A DNA stretch of 64,000 nucleotides, taken from the NCBI GenBank assembly GCA_020635535.1, contig JACJZP010000001.1:186001-250000 (forward strand), read 5' to 3'. Both the position numbers and the translations under genes were made by a program. The DNA comes from Flavobacteriales bacterium (GTDB lineage Bacteria > Bacteroidota > Bacteroidia > UBA10329). The notes under the pieces were generated by a model that made no database searches, had not been told where the DNA came from, and was given only the letters and a program-made list of their open reading frames with translations. Position 1 is the first letter of the stretch; every line of letters starts with the position of its first letter. Positions 7,958-16,690 of the stretch are shown here, piece after piece.

Positions 7958-8293
7958 ATGGAATTCGCCTCCTTCGAAGACTTTCAGCAGCTTGATATCC
8001 GTGTTGGAACTATTGTGCATGCCGAACCATTTACAGATGCCAAAAAAGCTGCTTACAAACTGACCATCGATTTCGGTTCGCTCGGACAAAAGCAGAGCAG
8101 CGCACAGATTACAGCGCTTTATTCTTTAGATGACCTCAAAGACCGACAAGTTATGGCGGTGGTCAACTTCCCTGTAAAACGTATAGCCGGCTTTAAAAGC
8201 GAGGTTCTGGTGCTTGGAATAATCAACGAAGAGAAAGAAGTGGTTTTGCTGAAACCAGAATCTAAGGTTCCGAACGGTTCGGTGGTACGCTGA
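7958..8293 (+). CDS. csaA: CsaA-like tRNA-binding domain protein
   Basis: 111 residues, a single OB-fold tRNA-binding domain (the Arc1p/MetRS C-terminal type). It has the family opening FQQLDIRVGTIVHAEPF and the closing VVLLKPESKVPNGSVVR. CsaA is described as an export-related, chaperone-like, tRNA-binding homodimer; function in Bacteroidota is largely inferred. A near-consensus -7 box (TATCTTTA) ends 4 nt before the ATG, suggesting a leaderless or almost leaderless message. Confidence 0.9.
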   Translation: MEFASFEDFQQLDIRVGTIVHAEPFTDAKKAAYKLTIDFGSLGQKQSSAQITALYSLDDLKDRQVMAVVNFPVKRIAGFKSEVLVLGIINEEKEVVLLKPESKVPNGSVVR

Positions 8294-8905
8294 TCAGCGT
8301 TTTCTTGCTACCAAACGTATCACGCTGCTTGTGCCCACGTGGTAAAGCCCTTCGTTAAGGTCAATGGTCTGACCACAACATTCTATGAAGTCGAAATCGG
8401 TGAAATCATCCTGCAATTCCTCCAGTGAGAACAGCATGTCAATATTCTGAGGACCTCCCACTTTTGGATTCTTCCTGCTCAGCTCCAAATGTTCCTTGCT
8501 GAAACCTTCGATGATGAGCGTTCCACCAGGTTTCAGATAGCCAGCCAACCGCTGATGCCACATTTTGCGGAACTCAGGCGGGAAATGTGCATAGATCAGC
8601 ACCAACGCATCGAAAGACTCTTTCGGAAATTCCAATTCTTGGATCAACCCGACATGGAAATCCACCTCCGCCCCGAATTTCTTGGCGAGCGCATCGGCCT
8701 TCTTCTTCCCTTCCGCACTCATATCAAACGCCACCACATCCCAACCTTGGGTTGCTGCATACACCGAATTGCGTCCTTCGCCATCGGCAGGAAATAGGAT
8801 TCGCCCCTTGGGCAACAATGCCAACTGTTCCTTCAAAAACTGGTTGGGTTCTTCTCCGTAAGCGTATTCCGGTGCTCCATACCGTTCTTCCCAAAATGAT
8901 CTCAT
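8294..8905 (-). CDS. Class I SAM-dependent methyltransferase
   Basis: 203 residues from the chosen ATG. Starts MRSFWEERYGAPEYAYGEEP; the Rossmann SAM-binding region follows (GRILFPADGEGRNSVYAA, then VVAFDMSAEGKKKADALAKK) and then FDALVLIYAHFPPEFR. This resembles TehB/thiopurine-like small-molecule methyltransferases; the substrate is unknown. A longer frame from a TTG codon exists, but a promoter-like TATTTTGC sits exactly over that codon, so the ATG at 8905 is preferred. It abuts csaA convergently with no gap. Confidence 0.85.
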   Translation of the reverse strand: MRSFWEERYGAPEYAYGEEPNQFLKEQLALLPKGRILFPADGEGRNSVYAATQGWDVVAFDMSAEGKKKADALAKKFGAEVDFHVGLIQELEFPKESFDALVLIYAHFPPEFRKMWHQRLAGYLKPGGTLIIEGFSKEHLELSRKNPKVGGPQNIDMLFSLEELQDDFTDFDFIECCGQTIDLNEGLYHVGTSSVIRLVARKR

Positions 8906-9029
8906 GTGCTGGTTCTCTTGAAAATATGAGTGCAAAATAGAACGTAGATGCCACCCGGATTGTTGGTACTGTCACATACTTCTCAGCATTTATTGCGTTA
9001 TACTTGTTCAGTTGGGCTCCCCGTATTGC

Positions 9030-12000
9030 ATGCGCACAGTTAAACCTATACTCAGTTTATTGCTGATGCTGTTTCTACTTCCCGCTTGGGGACAGAATTT
9101 GAGCAATCTGCGCAGCCGAACTGTGGATTTGACCAACGATACCATTGCGTTGGATACGCTGAGCATTGTGCCGAGTAGTTTTGAGCTGACGAAGGATGGT
9201 GCCAACATTGATTCTGCCAAATACCAACTGGAATGGTACTCTGGGAAACTGATAGTTGATGAAAGCTTGGTGGGAAGTTCTGTGGAAGCAGCTTACCGGG
9301 TTTTCCCTTCCTTGTATTCTGAACGAACGTTCAATAAAGACCCTGCTCGTATTCAGAACATAAGGAATGTTCCGCCTAACCCGTTCAGCTACACAGTTCA
9401 GAAAGGAACTGCTCAAGAGCTTTTTGACCTCGGAACGCTAAGCAAAAGCGGATCCATTTCGCGCGGTGTAACCATTGGAAACAATCAGAACCTTGGAGTA
9501 AGCTCAAGTTTGAACCTGAACCTTTCCGGACAACTCACTCCCAAAATCGGCATACGGGCCGCGATAACCGACAACAACATTCCGTTTCAACCGGAAGGGA
9601 ACACCCAGCAGCTACAGGACTTTGACCAGATCTACATTCAGCTTTACACGGATGAGACCGAGCTTACAGCTGGGGATTTCCGCATACTGAGACCGAACAG
9701 TTACTTCATGAGTTTCTTCAAACGGGCTCAGGGATTGAGCATCAAACACCGTTTCAACCTTGCCAATCGGAAAAAGGCCAACGATGTTCCCGGATATTTG
9801 GAACTGATTGGAAGTGGCGCACTATCGCGAGGAAAGTTCAGTAGGCAGATCATACAGGGAGTTGAAGGGAACCAAGGACCCTATCGGCTTCGTGGCGCTG
9901 AGAATGAAACATTCATTATCGTGATAGCGGGTACGGAGCGAGTTTACATTGATGGACAATTGCTAACGCGTGGTCAGGAGCATGATTACATCATTGACTA
10001 CAACACGGCCGAACTGACCTTCACTTCAAAGCAGCTCATTACCAAAGATTCACGCGTTATTGTAGAATTCCAGTATTCTGAACGGAACTACTCCAGATCG
10101 CTGTTTCATTTTGGGGCAGACATGGAAAAGGACAGGCTGAAAGTGCGCTTCAACCTGTATTCTGAACAGGATGGGAAGAATAATCTACTGAATGGAGACC
10201 TTTCTGGAAGCCAATTGGACCTTCTACAGAACATAGGCGACAGCTTGGATCTTGCCATCATCCCGTCCATTGATTCCGTTGGATTCAGTACGGATCAGGT
10301 GCGGTATAAGAAGATCGACTCGACAATTACCGTTGCCGGTTTCCCTGTTTATGTACCCGAAGTCTTTGTATACAGCACCAGTGCCGATAGCGCACTTTAC
10401 CAAGTGCAATTCTCGGATGTGGGCACGGGAAACGGTGATTATATTCAGATTCAGACCAGTGCCAATGGGCGCGTATACCGGTGGGTGGCGCCCGATTCAA
10501 TAACCGGAGAACGGCAAGGCCGATTTGTACCTGCCCAGAAGATCATCACCCCAAAAATGAGTCAACTCTTTACCCTTGCGGCAGAATACAAAGTGGGCAA
10601 GAATGGCAATGTAATGGTTGAGGGAGCTGTGTCTAACACGGATCTCAACCGCTTTTCGAGCGAAGACAACAATGACAATATCGGCTATGGTCTGAAGGTG
10701 AAATATGACCACGTTATACCCCTTGACGATTCGGCCAAATGGGCCATTAAAACGGGTGTTGATTTTGAGAATGTCAATGCCAACTTCCGTCCGATAGAGC
10801 GTTTCAGAACGGTGGAATTTGATAGGGACTGGAACCTCCGCAACCTGAATGCATACACCAATCAGTATATCTCGGCCGCCAGAATCGGTTTCGTAAGGAA
10901 AGACATTGCTGATGTGGAATACACTTTCCGCTCGTTCCTCAACGAGTTCATCTTTGAAGCGTACCAGAACGCCCTAACCGCCAAGGTAGCGCACAAGGGT
11001 TTCAATTTCGACCTTAACGGAAGCCATATCTTCTCTAATGGTGCGGAAATAGACAATCGGTTTGGAAGATTCCAAACGGGTATTCAACAGAAGTTCAAAT
11101 GGCTTGTGGTGGGTGCCACCAACATATTTGAAGATAACCAGTTCTTTGCCGCCAATACCGATTCGCTCACCTCGCTGAGCTACCGCTGGAACGACTCCAA
11201 GGTCTACATTAAAAGCCCTGATGGTTGGAAGAACAGCTACTCTGTTTTCTATCAGAGGCGTGATGACTGGTTGCCAGGCGATAATGAATTGAAGTACTCA
11301 AGTGCTGGAGACCGCTTTGGGCTTACAGGCGCACTTACCAAGAATCCGAACCACATTTTCAAAGCAACGGTAACCTACAGGAGACTTATAGTTAAGGACA
11401 CTACACTCAGCAACAACAGACCCGACAATACCTTGGTGAACCGTTTGCAATACGATTTGAAAGTGCTGAAAGGCAGCATTACGGCATCCACTTTCTATGA
11501 GGTTGGTTCCGGATTGGAGAATAAACGGGAGTTCGTATATCTGGAAGTGCCTGCCGGGCAAGGTGCATATAGTTGGATAGACCAGAATGGCAATGGCGTG
11601 CGCGAGATCAACGAATACGTGCAGGCCGTTTATCAGGACACTGCCCGATACATCCGTGTGTTCACTCCAACAAACGATTACACAAAGGTCTTCACCACTC
11701 AGTTCAATGAGGTTATTGACCTCAACCCAAGGGTGGTTTGGGGAAATAAGACCGGGTTCAGGAAATTCTTGGCGCGATTCTCTGACCAGCTGGTTTACCG
11801 CATTGACCGTAAAACCCAACGGAATAAGCTCATAGAAGCGTTCGATCCTTTCTTCAGCACCGTAGAAGACAGTACACTGGTTACGCTTACATCAAGTTTC
11901 AGAAACACGTTCTTCTTTAACCGCAGCAGTAGTAAGGTCGGGGCGGATTACACTTACTCTGAAACCCGTACAAAAGCATATCTGGCCAATGGCTTCGAAA

Positions 12001-12536
12001 CACGCACAAACAGCTATCATCGGCTCAAGGTCCGGTGGAATTTTGCCAAGATGTTCACCCTCAATGCCACTGGCGAATTCGGTTGGAAGATCACCGATTC
12101 ATTCTTTGCCAACAACAAATTGGATGTTGAATATTATGAGGTAGTGCCAGAACTTTCGTTTCAGCCTGGCACCAAATGGCGCGTGCGCGGAAAGTTCCGC
12201 TTCAGCAACAAGCTCAACTATTTACCCGAGAACGTTGGTCGAAATCAGGCTATAGTGCGAGATGCGGGGGTTGATGCCAAATTCAACATACTTCAAAGAG
12301 GAAGCATCAATGCCACCTTCAATTTCATTAGCATAAGCTATGACGGACCGGTTGGAAACACGGTTGAATTTGAACTGCTTGAAGGACTCAAAACCGGGCT
12401 CAACTTTACTTGGAGCACGTTTGTTCAGATGCGATTGGGCAAGAACATGCAGGTAAACCTACAGTACAGTGGCCGTAAGGCGGAAAAAAATCCTTCCGTG
12501 CATACTGGAACCGTGCAGCTGAGAGCGTTTTTTTAA
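9030..12536 (+). CDS. Large outer-membrane beta-barrel protein, uncharacterised
   Basis: 1,168 residues from the ATG at 9030 (an upstream in-frame TTG adds only MGSPYC). Signal peptide MRTVKPILSLLLMLFLLPAWG. No known domain recognised. A conserved-looking block around residues 145-230 (SRGVTIGNNQNLGVSSSLNL..., then LTAGDFRILRPNSYFMSFFKR) precedes hundreds of residues of alternating polar/aromatic beta-strand pattern. The protein ends in Phe (VQLRAFF), typical of outer-membrane barrels. I recall similar very large barrels as widespread in Bacteroidota without assigned function. It stands alone, convergent with the hemerythrin gene. Confidence 0.8.
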   Translation: MRTVKPILSLLLMLFLLPAWGQNLSNLRSRTVDLTNDTIALDTLSIVPSSFELTKDGANIDSAKYQLEWYSGKLIVDESLVGSSVEAAYRVFPSLYSERTFNKDPARIQNIRNVPPNPFSYTVQKGTAQELFDLGTLSKSGSISRGVTIGNNQNLGVSSSLNLNLSGQLTPKIGIRAAITDNNIPFQPEGNTQQLQDFDQIYIQLYTDETELTAGDFRILRPNSYFMSFFKRAQGLSIKHRFNLANRKKANDVPGYLELIGSGALSRGKFSRQIIQGVEGNQGPYRLRGAENETFIIVIAGTERVYIDGQLLTRGQEHDYIIDYNTAELTFTSKQLITKDSRVIVEFQYSERNYSRSLFHFGADMEKDRLKVRFNLYSEQDGKNNLLNGDLSGSQLDLLQNIGDSLDLAIIPSIDSVGFSTDQVRYKKIDSTITVAGFPVYVPEVFVYSTSADSALYQVQFSDVGTGNGDYIQIQTSANGRVYRWVAPDSITGERQGRFVPAQKIITPKMSQLFTLAAEYKVGKNGNVMVEGAVSNTDLNRFSSEDNNDNIGYGLKVKYDHVIPLDDSAKWAIKTGVDFENVNANFRPIERFRTVEFDRDWNLRNLNAYTNQYISAARIGFVRKDIADVEYTFRSFLNEFIFEAYQNALTAKVAHKGFNFDLNGSHIFSNGAEIDNRFGRFQTGIQQKFKWLVVGATNIFEDNQFFAANTDSLTSLSYRWNDSKVYIKSPDGWKNSYSVFYQRRDDWLPGDNELKYSSAGDRFGLTGALTKNPNHIFKATVTYRRLIVKDTTLSNNRPDNTLVNRLQYDLKVLKGSITASTFYEVGSGLENKREFVYLEVPAGQGAYSWIDQNGNGVREINEYVQAVYQDTARYIRVFTPTNDYTKVFTTQFNEVIDLNPRVVWGNKTGFRKFLARFSDQLVYRIDRKTQRNKLIEAFDPFFSTVEDSTLVTLTSSFRNTFFFNRSSSKVGADYTYSETRTKAYLANGFETRTNSYHRLKVRWNFAKMFTLNATGEFGWKITDSFFANNKLDVEYYEVVPELSFQPGTKWRVRGKFRFSNKLNYLPENVGRNQAIVRDAGVDAKFNILQRGSINATFNFISISYDGPVGNTVEFELLEGLKTGLNFTWSTFVQMRLGKNMQVNLQYSGRKAEKNPSVHTGTVQLRAFF

Positions 12537-12544
12537 GGTAGTGG

Positions 12545-12958
12545 CTATAGCTTGGACAACTCCTGTCTGGCCGCAAACTTAGAGTAGTCCATATCTACTT
12601 TAAGAATATGGTCTGTCCACCAATGGGTAAGGAAGTTGAGCAGCTCGCGCGGGTTGTCTGGTGCAGCCTCTAAATGCTGTAGGGTATATTTCAATACTTC
12701 CAACGTGTATCTGCTATGTGCCTCCTGATGGGCGCTCAGTCTTGGGTAGCCTATACGCTCCATGTAGCGTTCTTCCGATTTGAAATGCTCTGCCGCATAA
12801 TCGGTCATTTCTTTGAGCAGTTTCACCATTTCATCAGGGTGGCTCTTACGGTTAACCAACCGTTCCAAACGGAAAAGAATATCGAGCAGACGCCTGTGCT
12901 GCTCGTCTATGATCACATTCTGTACGGAGTACTTTTCGCTCCAAATTCCAAACGACAT
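12545..12958 (-). CDS. Bacteriohemerythrin
   Basis: 137-residue four-helix, oxygen-binding di-iron protein. The full ligand set can be placed: His21, His58 and Glu62 (HxxxE), His77 and His81 (HxxxH), His117 and Asp122 (HxxxxD). The family opening GIWSEKYSVQNVIIDEQH is clear. No fused signalling domain, so probably a soluble O2 carrier or sensor. Lies 18 nt downstream of the KTSC-like gene on the same strand, probably co-transcribed. Confidence 0.93.
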   Translation of the reverse strand: MSFGIWSEKYSVQNVIIDEQHRRLLDILFRLERLVNRKSHPDEMVKLLKEMTDYAAEHFKSEERYMERIGYPRLSAHQEAHSRYTLEVLKYTLQHLEAAPDNPRELLNFLTHWWTDHILKVDMDYSKFAARQELSKL

Positions 12959-12976
12959 GAGATATCAGATCAAGTA

Positions 12977-13204
12977 TTAAGCAAGTTGTTTTGAGTTACC
13001 TTCTTTGGCCACTTCCTCAATGTAAGCCCCCAACCCCCATCCGGCACGCGCCAAGAGCTTCATGGTTTCTACATGCTCATGCCCGGCACTGGTGTAGCTG
13101 TACTGGTAAACCTCATTGTTAAGGAACGTGATGGTAATCTGGCGTTCCTCAATCTTATACCCCTTTACCTTAGAGGTTCCTTTTATATTCTTGTATTGTT
13201 CCAT
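12977..13204 (-). CDS. Small KTSC-domain-like protein
   Basis: 75 residues. ATG at 13204 preferred over an upstream TTG because it follows AAAGGA. The core (VKGYKIEERQITITFLNNEVYQYSYTSAG) looks like the KTSC fold, a short beta-rich domain with a Y-x-Y strand, then a helix with LLARAGWGLGAYI. KTSC proteins have no firmly assigned function. Probably in a two-gene unit with hemerythrin. Confidence 0.6.
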   Translation of the reverse strand: MEQYKNIKGTSKVKGYKIEERQITITFLNNEVYQYSYTSAGHEHVETMKLLARAGWGLGAYIEEVAKEGNSKQLA

Positions 13205-13321
13205 TCCTTTTGATTTCAAATGCAAGTTAGCCTATTCCAATAATCTTACTGTTACCAAGAATATATGGCGATTAACGAGATCTGATCCAACAATTTCAGG
13301 AATGGTTCTTTAAATCCAATA

Positions 13322-13774
13322 CTACTCTGTTACCCGTTTAAAAATGTTCTCGCGTTTGGTAACAACCCTTATGCTAGGATCAAACATGGGCATTGCATCA
13401 TTGAGTTCCTGTAAAAGCGAAACATCTTCCAAATTCGGCTTCCGAATTTGAGTGTATCGCCCGCACATGCCAGTTACGGTTGCATCTATGCTATGGCGGG
13501 TAATTTTCAGTTCGTAACGTGGTTGCACAATGACATCACAACCGTGCTGCTCCATAGCAGCATACAATACAGATTCCTTCGCCTGTTCCTCATTACTATC
13601 TCTGGCAACATAATTGGCCTTAACCTTTTGAACGGGATCTACCTCCAACTCTGCAATCAGTGGTGCCTGAATCAAGCTGGTGGTGGCTACCTGTTGCTCG
13701 TAAGCGGAGCGTTTTATTGCTGCACAGGAACTGAGCAACACAACTATTGTTAATAATGCAATGTTATATCTCAC
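13322..13774 (-). CDS. Putative lipoprotein, unknown function
   Basis: About 150 residues. Starting at the GTG before RYNIALLTIVVLLSSC gives a compact lipoprotein signal with lipobox LSSC (Cys17); an upstream GTG at 13816 would add 14 polar residues and has an AGGA 10 nt before it, so the start is uncertain. The mature part is mixed alpha/beta with no domain I recognise (EQHGCDVIVQPRYELKITRH and GMCGRYTQIRKP are its most distinctive segments). Last gene of the minus-strand cluster 13.3-15.0 kb. Confidence 0.65.
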   Translation of the reverse strand: MRYNIALLTIVVLLSSCAAIKRSAYEQQVATTSLIQAPLIAELEVDPVQKVKANYVARDSNEEQAKESVLYAAMEQHGCDVIVQPRYELKITRHSIDATVTGMCGRYTQIRKPNLEDVSLLQELNDAMPMFDPSIRVVTKRENIFKRVTE

Positions 13775-13900
13775 CCTGTTGAGTATAATTGGATTGTAAT
13801 ACTTGGTGCTGTGCACTTAACTTATTCCTACTAACCAGTATAAAGAAGACAAGCAACTGTACGTGTTGTTGTAAGCTTGTTTGAAATTTAAGGTCTCCAC

Positions 13901-14215
13901 TCACTCTATCCTTATCCTTCTTATTACCTGACTGAGGTTGGAAGACCCTAGCCTGTGGTGATCCACAACCCGCTGCCAATGCGCTGGGTCGTTACGTTTA
14001 AGCCAACGGAGCCATGCTGTGGGTTGGCGGTCTTTTAAACTGTGGAGACATTCCTTACAGACCTTCTGATCTTCTATGGAGGCATCTAAGACCCATGCGC
14101 CTGAAATGGTACGATCGGTATTGTGGCTACCACAGAAAACGCACTCGTCATCCGCCTTGTGCCTCGAAGCTTGTTGGGGCATCATTTGTTCCTGTATTCC
14201 TGGTTGGTACTTCAT
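13901..14215 (-). CDS. Hypothetical zinc-finger-like protein with two CxxC motifs
   Basis: 104 residues. Cys25-VF-Cys28 and Cys53-KE-Cys56 make a four-Cys zinc site (ribbon or treble-clef type), followed by a basic tryptophan-rich segment (PTAWLRWLKRNDPAHWQRVVDHH). No family recognised; nucleic-acid binding is possible but not shown. Lies 12 nt after the 120-residue gene, so probably operonic. Confidence 0.55.
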   Translation of the reverse strand: MKYQPGIQEQMMPQQASRHKADDECVFCGSHNTDRTISGAWVLDASIEDQKVCKECLHSLKDRQPTAWLRWLKRNDPAHWQRVVDHHRLGSSNLSQVIRRIRIE

Positions 14216-14227
14216 TCTATTGGGGGT

Positions 14228-14590
14228 TTAATTGGGGCTCCCCATTTCGTTTCGGCCTTCTATAATGCTCATAATGGAAATGCCCGGTGGTATCTTCTGT
14301 GGCCGAGCCAGAATTTCCCTGTACACCAACAGTACTTTAACTTCTCTACCGTTGAGCCTTGTTTGCAACAGGGTTCTTAATTGCTTGGCCACATCCAAGT
14401 CTTGTTTTGAAACGTATGGCGTTGCCATATGCACCACTGCCATAGGCGCGTGGCCTCTCTTGTACATGAGCATGTCTACTTCAAGATCTACATCAAGGTG
14501 GTTGAGTTTAGGACTATAAACCCGCTTCCAACCATCTGATGCCGGATGTGAAACATGCACGAATGCTTCTGCCAATTCGATATCGTCCAT
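14228..14590 (-). CDS. Hypothetical protein, 120 residues
   Basis: Not recognised. Predicted mixed fold: two strand-rich segments (VDLEVDMLMYKRGHAPMAVVHMA and EVKVLLVYREIL) around a helix (KQDLDVAKQLRTLLQTRL). No signal peptide or membrane helix. Starts 6 nt after the stop of the 147-residue gene and ends 12 nt before the zinc-finger gene, suggesting an operon of co-acting proteins. Confidence 0.5.
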   Translation of the reverse strand: MDDIELAEAFVHVSHPASDGWKRVYSPKLNHLDVDLEVDMLMYKRGHAPMAVVHMATPYVSKQDLDVAKQLRTLLQTRLNGREVKVLLVYREILARPQKIPPGISIMSIIEGRNEMGSPN

Positions 14591-14596
14591 CTTGAT

Positions 14597-15040
14597 CTAG
14601 CCGTATTGATAACAACTATTACCACAGGGTCCACCACTGCTTTCGCACGGACATTCTATCTCCACATCAGACCCGGATCCCTGTACCAATCTTACCGGAC
14701 ACTGATTCAGATCATACTTATGGGCAACACCGGGGTCTGTGTCATTATTGGTTCCTATGAACTTGTTCTGCCCAGAAGACTCTATGAGTTTCAGATCGGC
14801 ATGGCGACCGCTCATATCAACCGTGTTGGTAAACACACCATTATCTGATAATGTGCCTACACAGAAATCGTTACTCTGGCACATGAAAGCAAGACCTCCA
14901 TCAAATGTTTTGGAATAAACAGTTTGACCTGTGGAAGAGAGCTTGACAATAAGGGTGGTGTCGGTAAAGATCACCTGATGGGTGCTTAACGCATAGCTAC
15001 TGGCTACTGTAAACGTGTAGTTGGGCATTCGTTCTATCAT
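14597..15040 (-). CDS. Hypothetical protein with Cys-rich C terminus
   Basis: 147 residues, first gene of the minus-strand cluster. Beta-rich (many T/V/S alternations), no signal peptide. The C-terminal 20 residues contain five Cys in a CPC...CxxxC-like arrangement (IECPCESSGGPCGNSCYQYG), suggesting metal binding or disulfides. No family recognised. An internal ATG four codons in (MPNYTF) is an alternative start. Divergent from the helical-repeat gene starting at 15128. Confidence 0.5.
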   Translation of the reverse strand: MIERMPNYTFTVASSYALSTHQVIFTDTTLIVKLSSTGQTVYSKTFDGGLAFMCQSNDFCVGTLSDNGVFTNTVDMSGRHADLKLIESSGQNKFIGTNNDTDPGVAHKYDLNQCPVRLVQGSGSDVEIECPCESSGGPCGNSCYQYG

Positions 15041-15080
15041 TTTTTGTTACTGAACCAAAACAAACCCTTTGACCCATCAA

Positions 15081-15108
15081 TTGCCGACATTTTTTTTCGT
15101 TATATTTC
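15081..15108 (+). promoter_or_regulatory. Bacteroidota-type promoter for the helical-repeat protein
   Basis: TTG (15081-15083), 17-nt gap, TATATTTC (15101-15108), one mismatch to TAnnTTTG. Its position rules out the upstream TTG start of the downstream frame. Confidence 0.5.
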
Positions 15109-15127
15109 AATCCAATACAATAATTAT

Positions 15128-16657
15128 ATGCGTTCTGAATCACTTTTTAAACTGATAAAGGCACTGAACAAAGCAGAAAAATGGAGTTGTTCGGTTTCAA
15201 TCCAACGTAATTCCATAATGGTGAAAAATGGCTATCTGGCCATGTTCAAGGCATTGAGCAGAATGGATTGCTATGATGAAGAGCGCCTCAAGAAAGCCAT
15301 CAATGGCAAACAGGCTGCAAAACAATTGGCACTTGCAAAGCATCGGCTTTTCAAGCACCTCATGGAAGAAGTAAAACGAGTTCGGAACCAGCAACTACCG
15401 AGTAATGACCCGAAACGCTGTTTAGAAGAGGCCGAGATCCTTATCTCACTTCAGTTGATGGATGAGGCCGCAGAAGTGCTTCAGCGCGGAATTGAATTCT
15501 TGGAGAAACATGAAGACCTGCAACTGGAAGTACTGTTGAGAGACCGACTACGGGTTGTATACAAGGCCATGGAGCAGAAAGATCTGGTCGATTCGCGTAC
15601 GCGCAACGAATATCAAATGGTAATGGCCGCAGAAAAACTGGCCAGATGGTGCAAATACGCGCAGATAAACGACCGCATGTTCGACTACCTTAGAAATTAC
15701 CGCGTAACCACCGCAAACGAGGTAACCGAAGGGGTGGAAGAACTGATCAACCAGCCAGAAATGAAGGCCATACACCAGGCCAACTCGTTGGCAGCACAAA
15801 TACGCTATTATCAAATTTGGAACATGTACTACAGCCAGAAAAATGATCTGGAAAGCGCCATAGAGATGCTCAAACGATCGGTGCAGCTTTATGAGTCTGA
15901 CATGGAAATTGTTCGGAAAAACCCGAACAACTATGCATCGGTACTGGCCAACCTGAGCGGCAAACTTATTATGTTGGGCAAGGTGAATGAGGCCATGGAA
16001 TATCTCCAGAAAATGGAGAATACGCACATAAAGGACCGGAGAACCCAAATAGCCCTTTTCAGTTACAGCGAACTTCAATATCAACTCTACTATATGAACC
16101 GCGGCATGCTGGATAAAGTGCTTGCGCGAGAGGAAAAACTTCTATACAACCTTGACAGGTATGGCAATGAGATAAGTAACAGTACCAAGTTGTCATTACT
16201 CTATAATCAGGCCGTTACCAACATGCTGTGCGGCAATTACCGCAGAGCAAAACGGGCATTTGATCAAATTAGAGGCATGTCAAGAACAGATGTAAGGAAG
16301 GATCTACAGGGCATATCGCGCCTTTTGAGATTGGTACTACTAAGTGACGAGGAGGATACAAGCAGGTTTTCCTACTACCTCAGAAACAGCAAAAGGTTCT
16401 TCCAAAGCAAGGATAGGCACTACCCGCTTGAATCAGCGGTATATCAATGGATAAAGGAGCACAATCAAACCGTTGGTAATCATGAACGAAAGGCCTCCTA
16501 TGCCAAACTTGATCATCTACTTGGTCCGTTTGTGGCCAACAAAATACTGGGGGCGGAAGAGACCCGATTATGGGCTCAAGGAAAGCAGAGGGGAATAACG
16601 GGTTCAGAAATTTTTGAGGAGCAACTGAACGGTAAGAACAAAAAAAGGGAGACCTAA
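15128..16657 (+). CDS. TPR-like helical-repeat protein, unknown function
   Basis: 509 residues from ATG (MRSESLFKLIKALNKAEK); a longer TTG frame overlaps the promoter. Entirely helical and charged, with TPR-like pairs such as LEEAEILISLQLMDEAAEVL, LESAIEMLKRSVQLYESD and LLYNQAVTNMLCGNYRRAKR. No membrane or enzymatic domain. Proteins of this style occur as families in Bacteroidota, presumably as scaffolds. The last codons run into the shared terminator with the convergent dehydrogenase gene. Confidence 0.75.
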   Translation: MRSESLFKLIKALNKAEKWSCSVSIQRNSIMVKNGYLAMFKALSRMDCYDEERLKKAINGKQAAKQLALAKHRLFKHLMEEVKRVRNQQLPSNDPKRCLEEAEILISLQLMDEAAEVLQRGIEFLEKHEDLQLEVLLRDRLRVVYKAMEQKDLVDSRTRNEYQMVMAAEKLARWCKYAQINDRMFDYLRNYRVTTANEVTEGVEELINQPEMKAIHQANSLAAQIRYYQIWNMYYSQKNDLESAIEMLKRSVQLYESDMEIVRKNPNNYASVLANLSGKLIMLGKVNEAMEYLQKMENTHIKDRRTQIALFSYSELQYQLYYMNRGMLDKVLAREEKLLYNLDRYGNEISNSTKLSLLYNQAVTNMLCGNYRRAKRAFDQIRGMSRTDVRKDLQGISRLLRLVLLSDEEDTSRFSYYLRNSKRFFQSKDRHYPLESAVYQWIKEHNQTVGNHERKASYAKLDHLLGPFVANKILGAEETRLWAQGKQRGITGSEIFEEQLNGKNKKRET

Positions 16658-16668
16658 GCCTCCCTTTT
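16641..16668. terminator. Bidirectional terminator between helical-repeat gene and glutamate dehydrogenase
   Basis: AAAAGGGAG ... CTCCCTTTT, 9-bp stem with A-run on one side and T-run on the other; it overlaps the last codons of the plus-strand gene. Confidence 0.75.
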
Positions 16669-16690
16669 CAAATCTCCGTGGTTCATATCA

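Noticed and set aside
13764..13979. 71-codon minus-strand frame between the lipoprotein and zinc-finger genes
   Set aside because: Overlaps both neighbours in another frame, low-complexity Gln-rich, and no supported start.
6501..14243. Recurrent TTGGG(G)CTCCCC near 6501, 9012 and 14232
   Set aside because: Only about 10-12 nt, partly self-complementary, with no shared flanks; probably coincidence.
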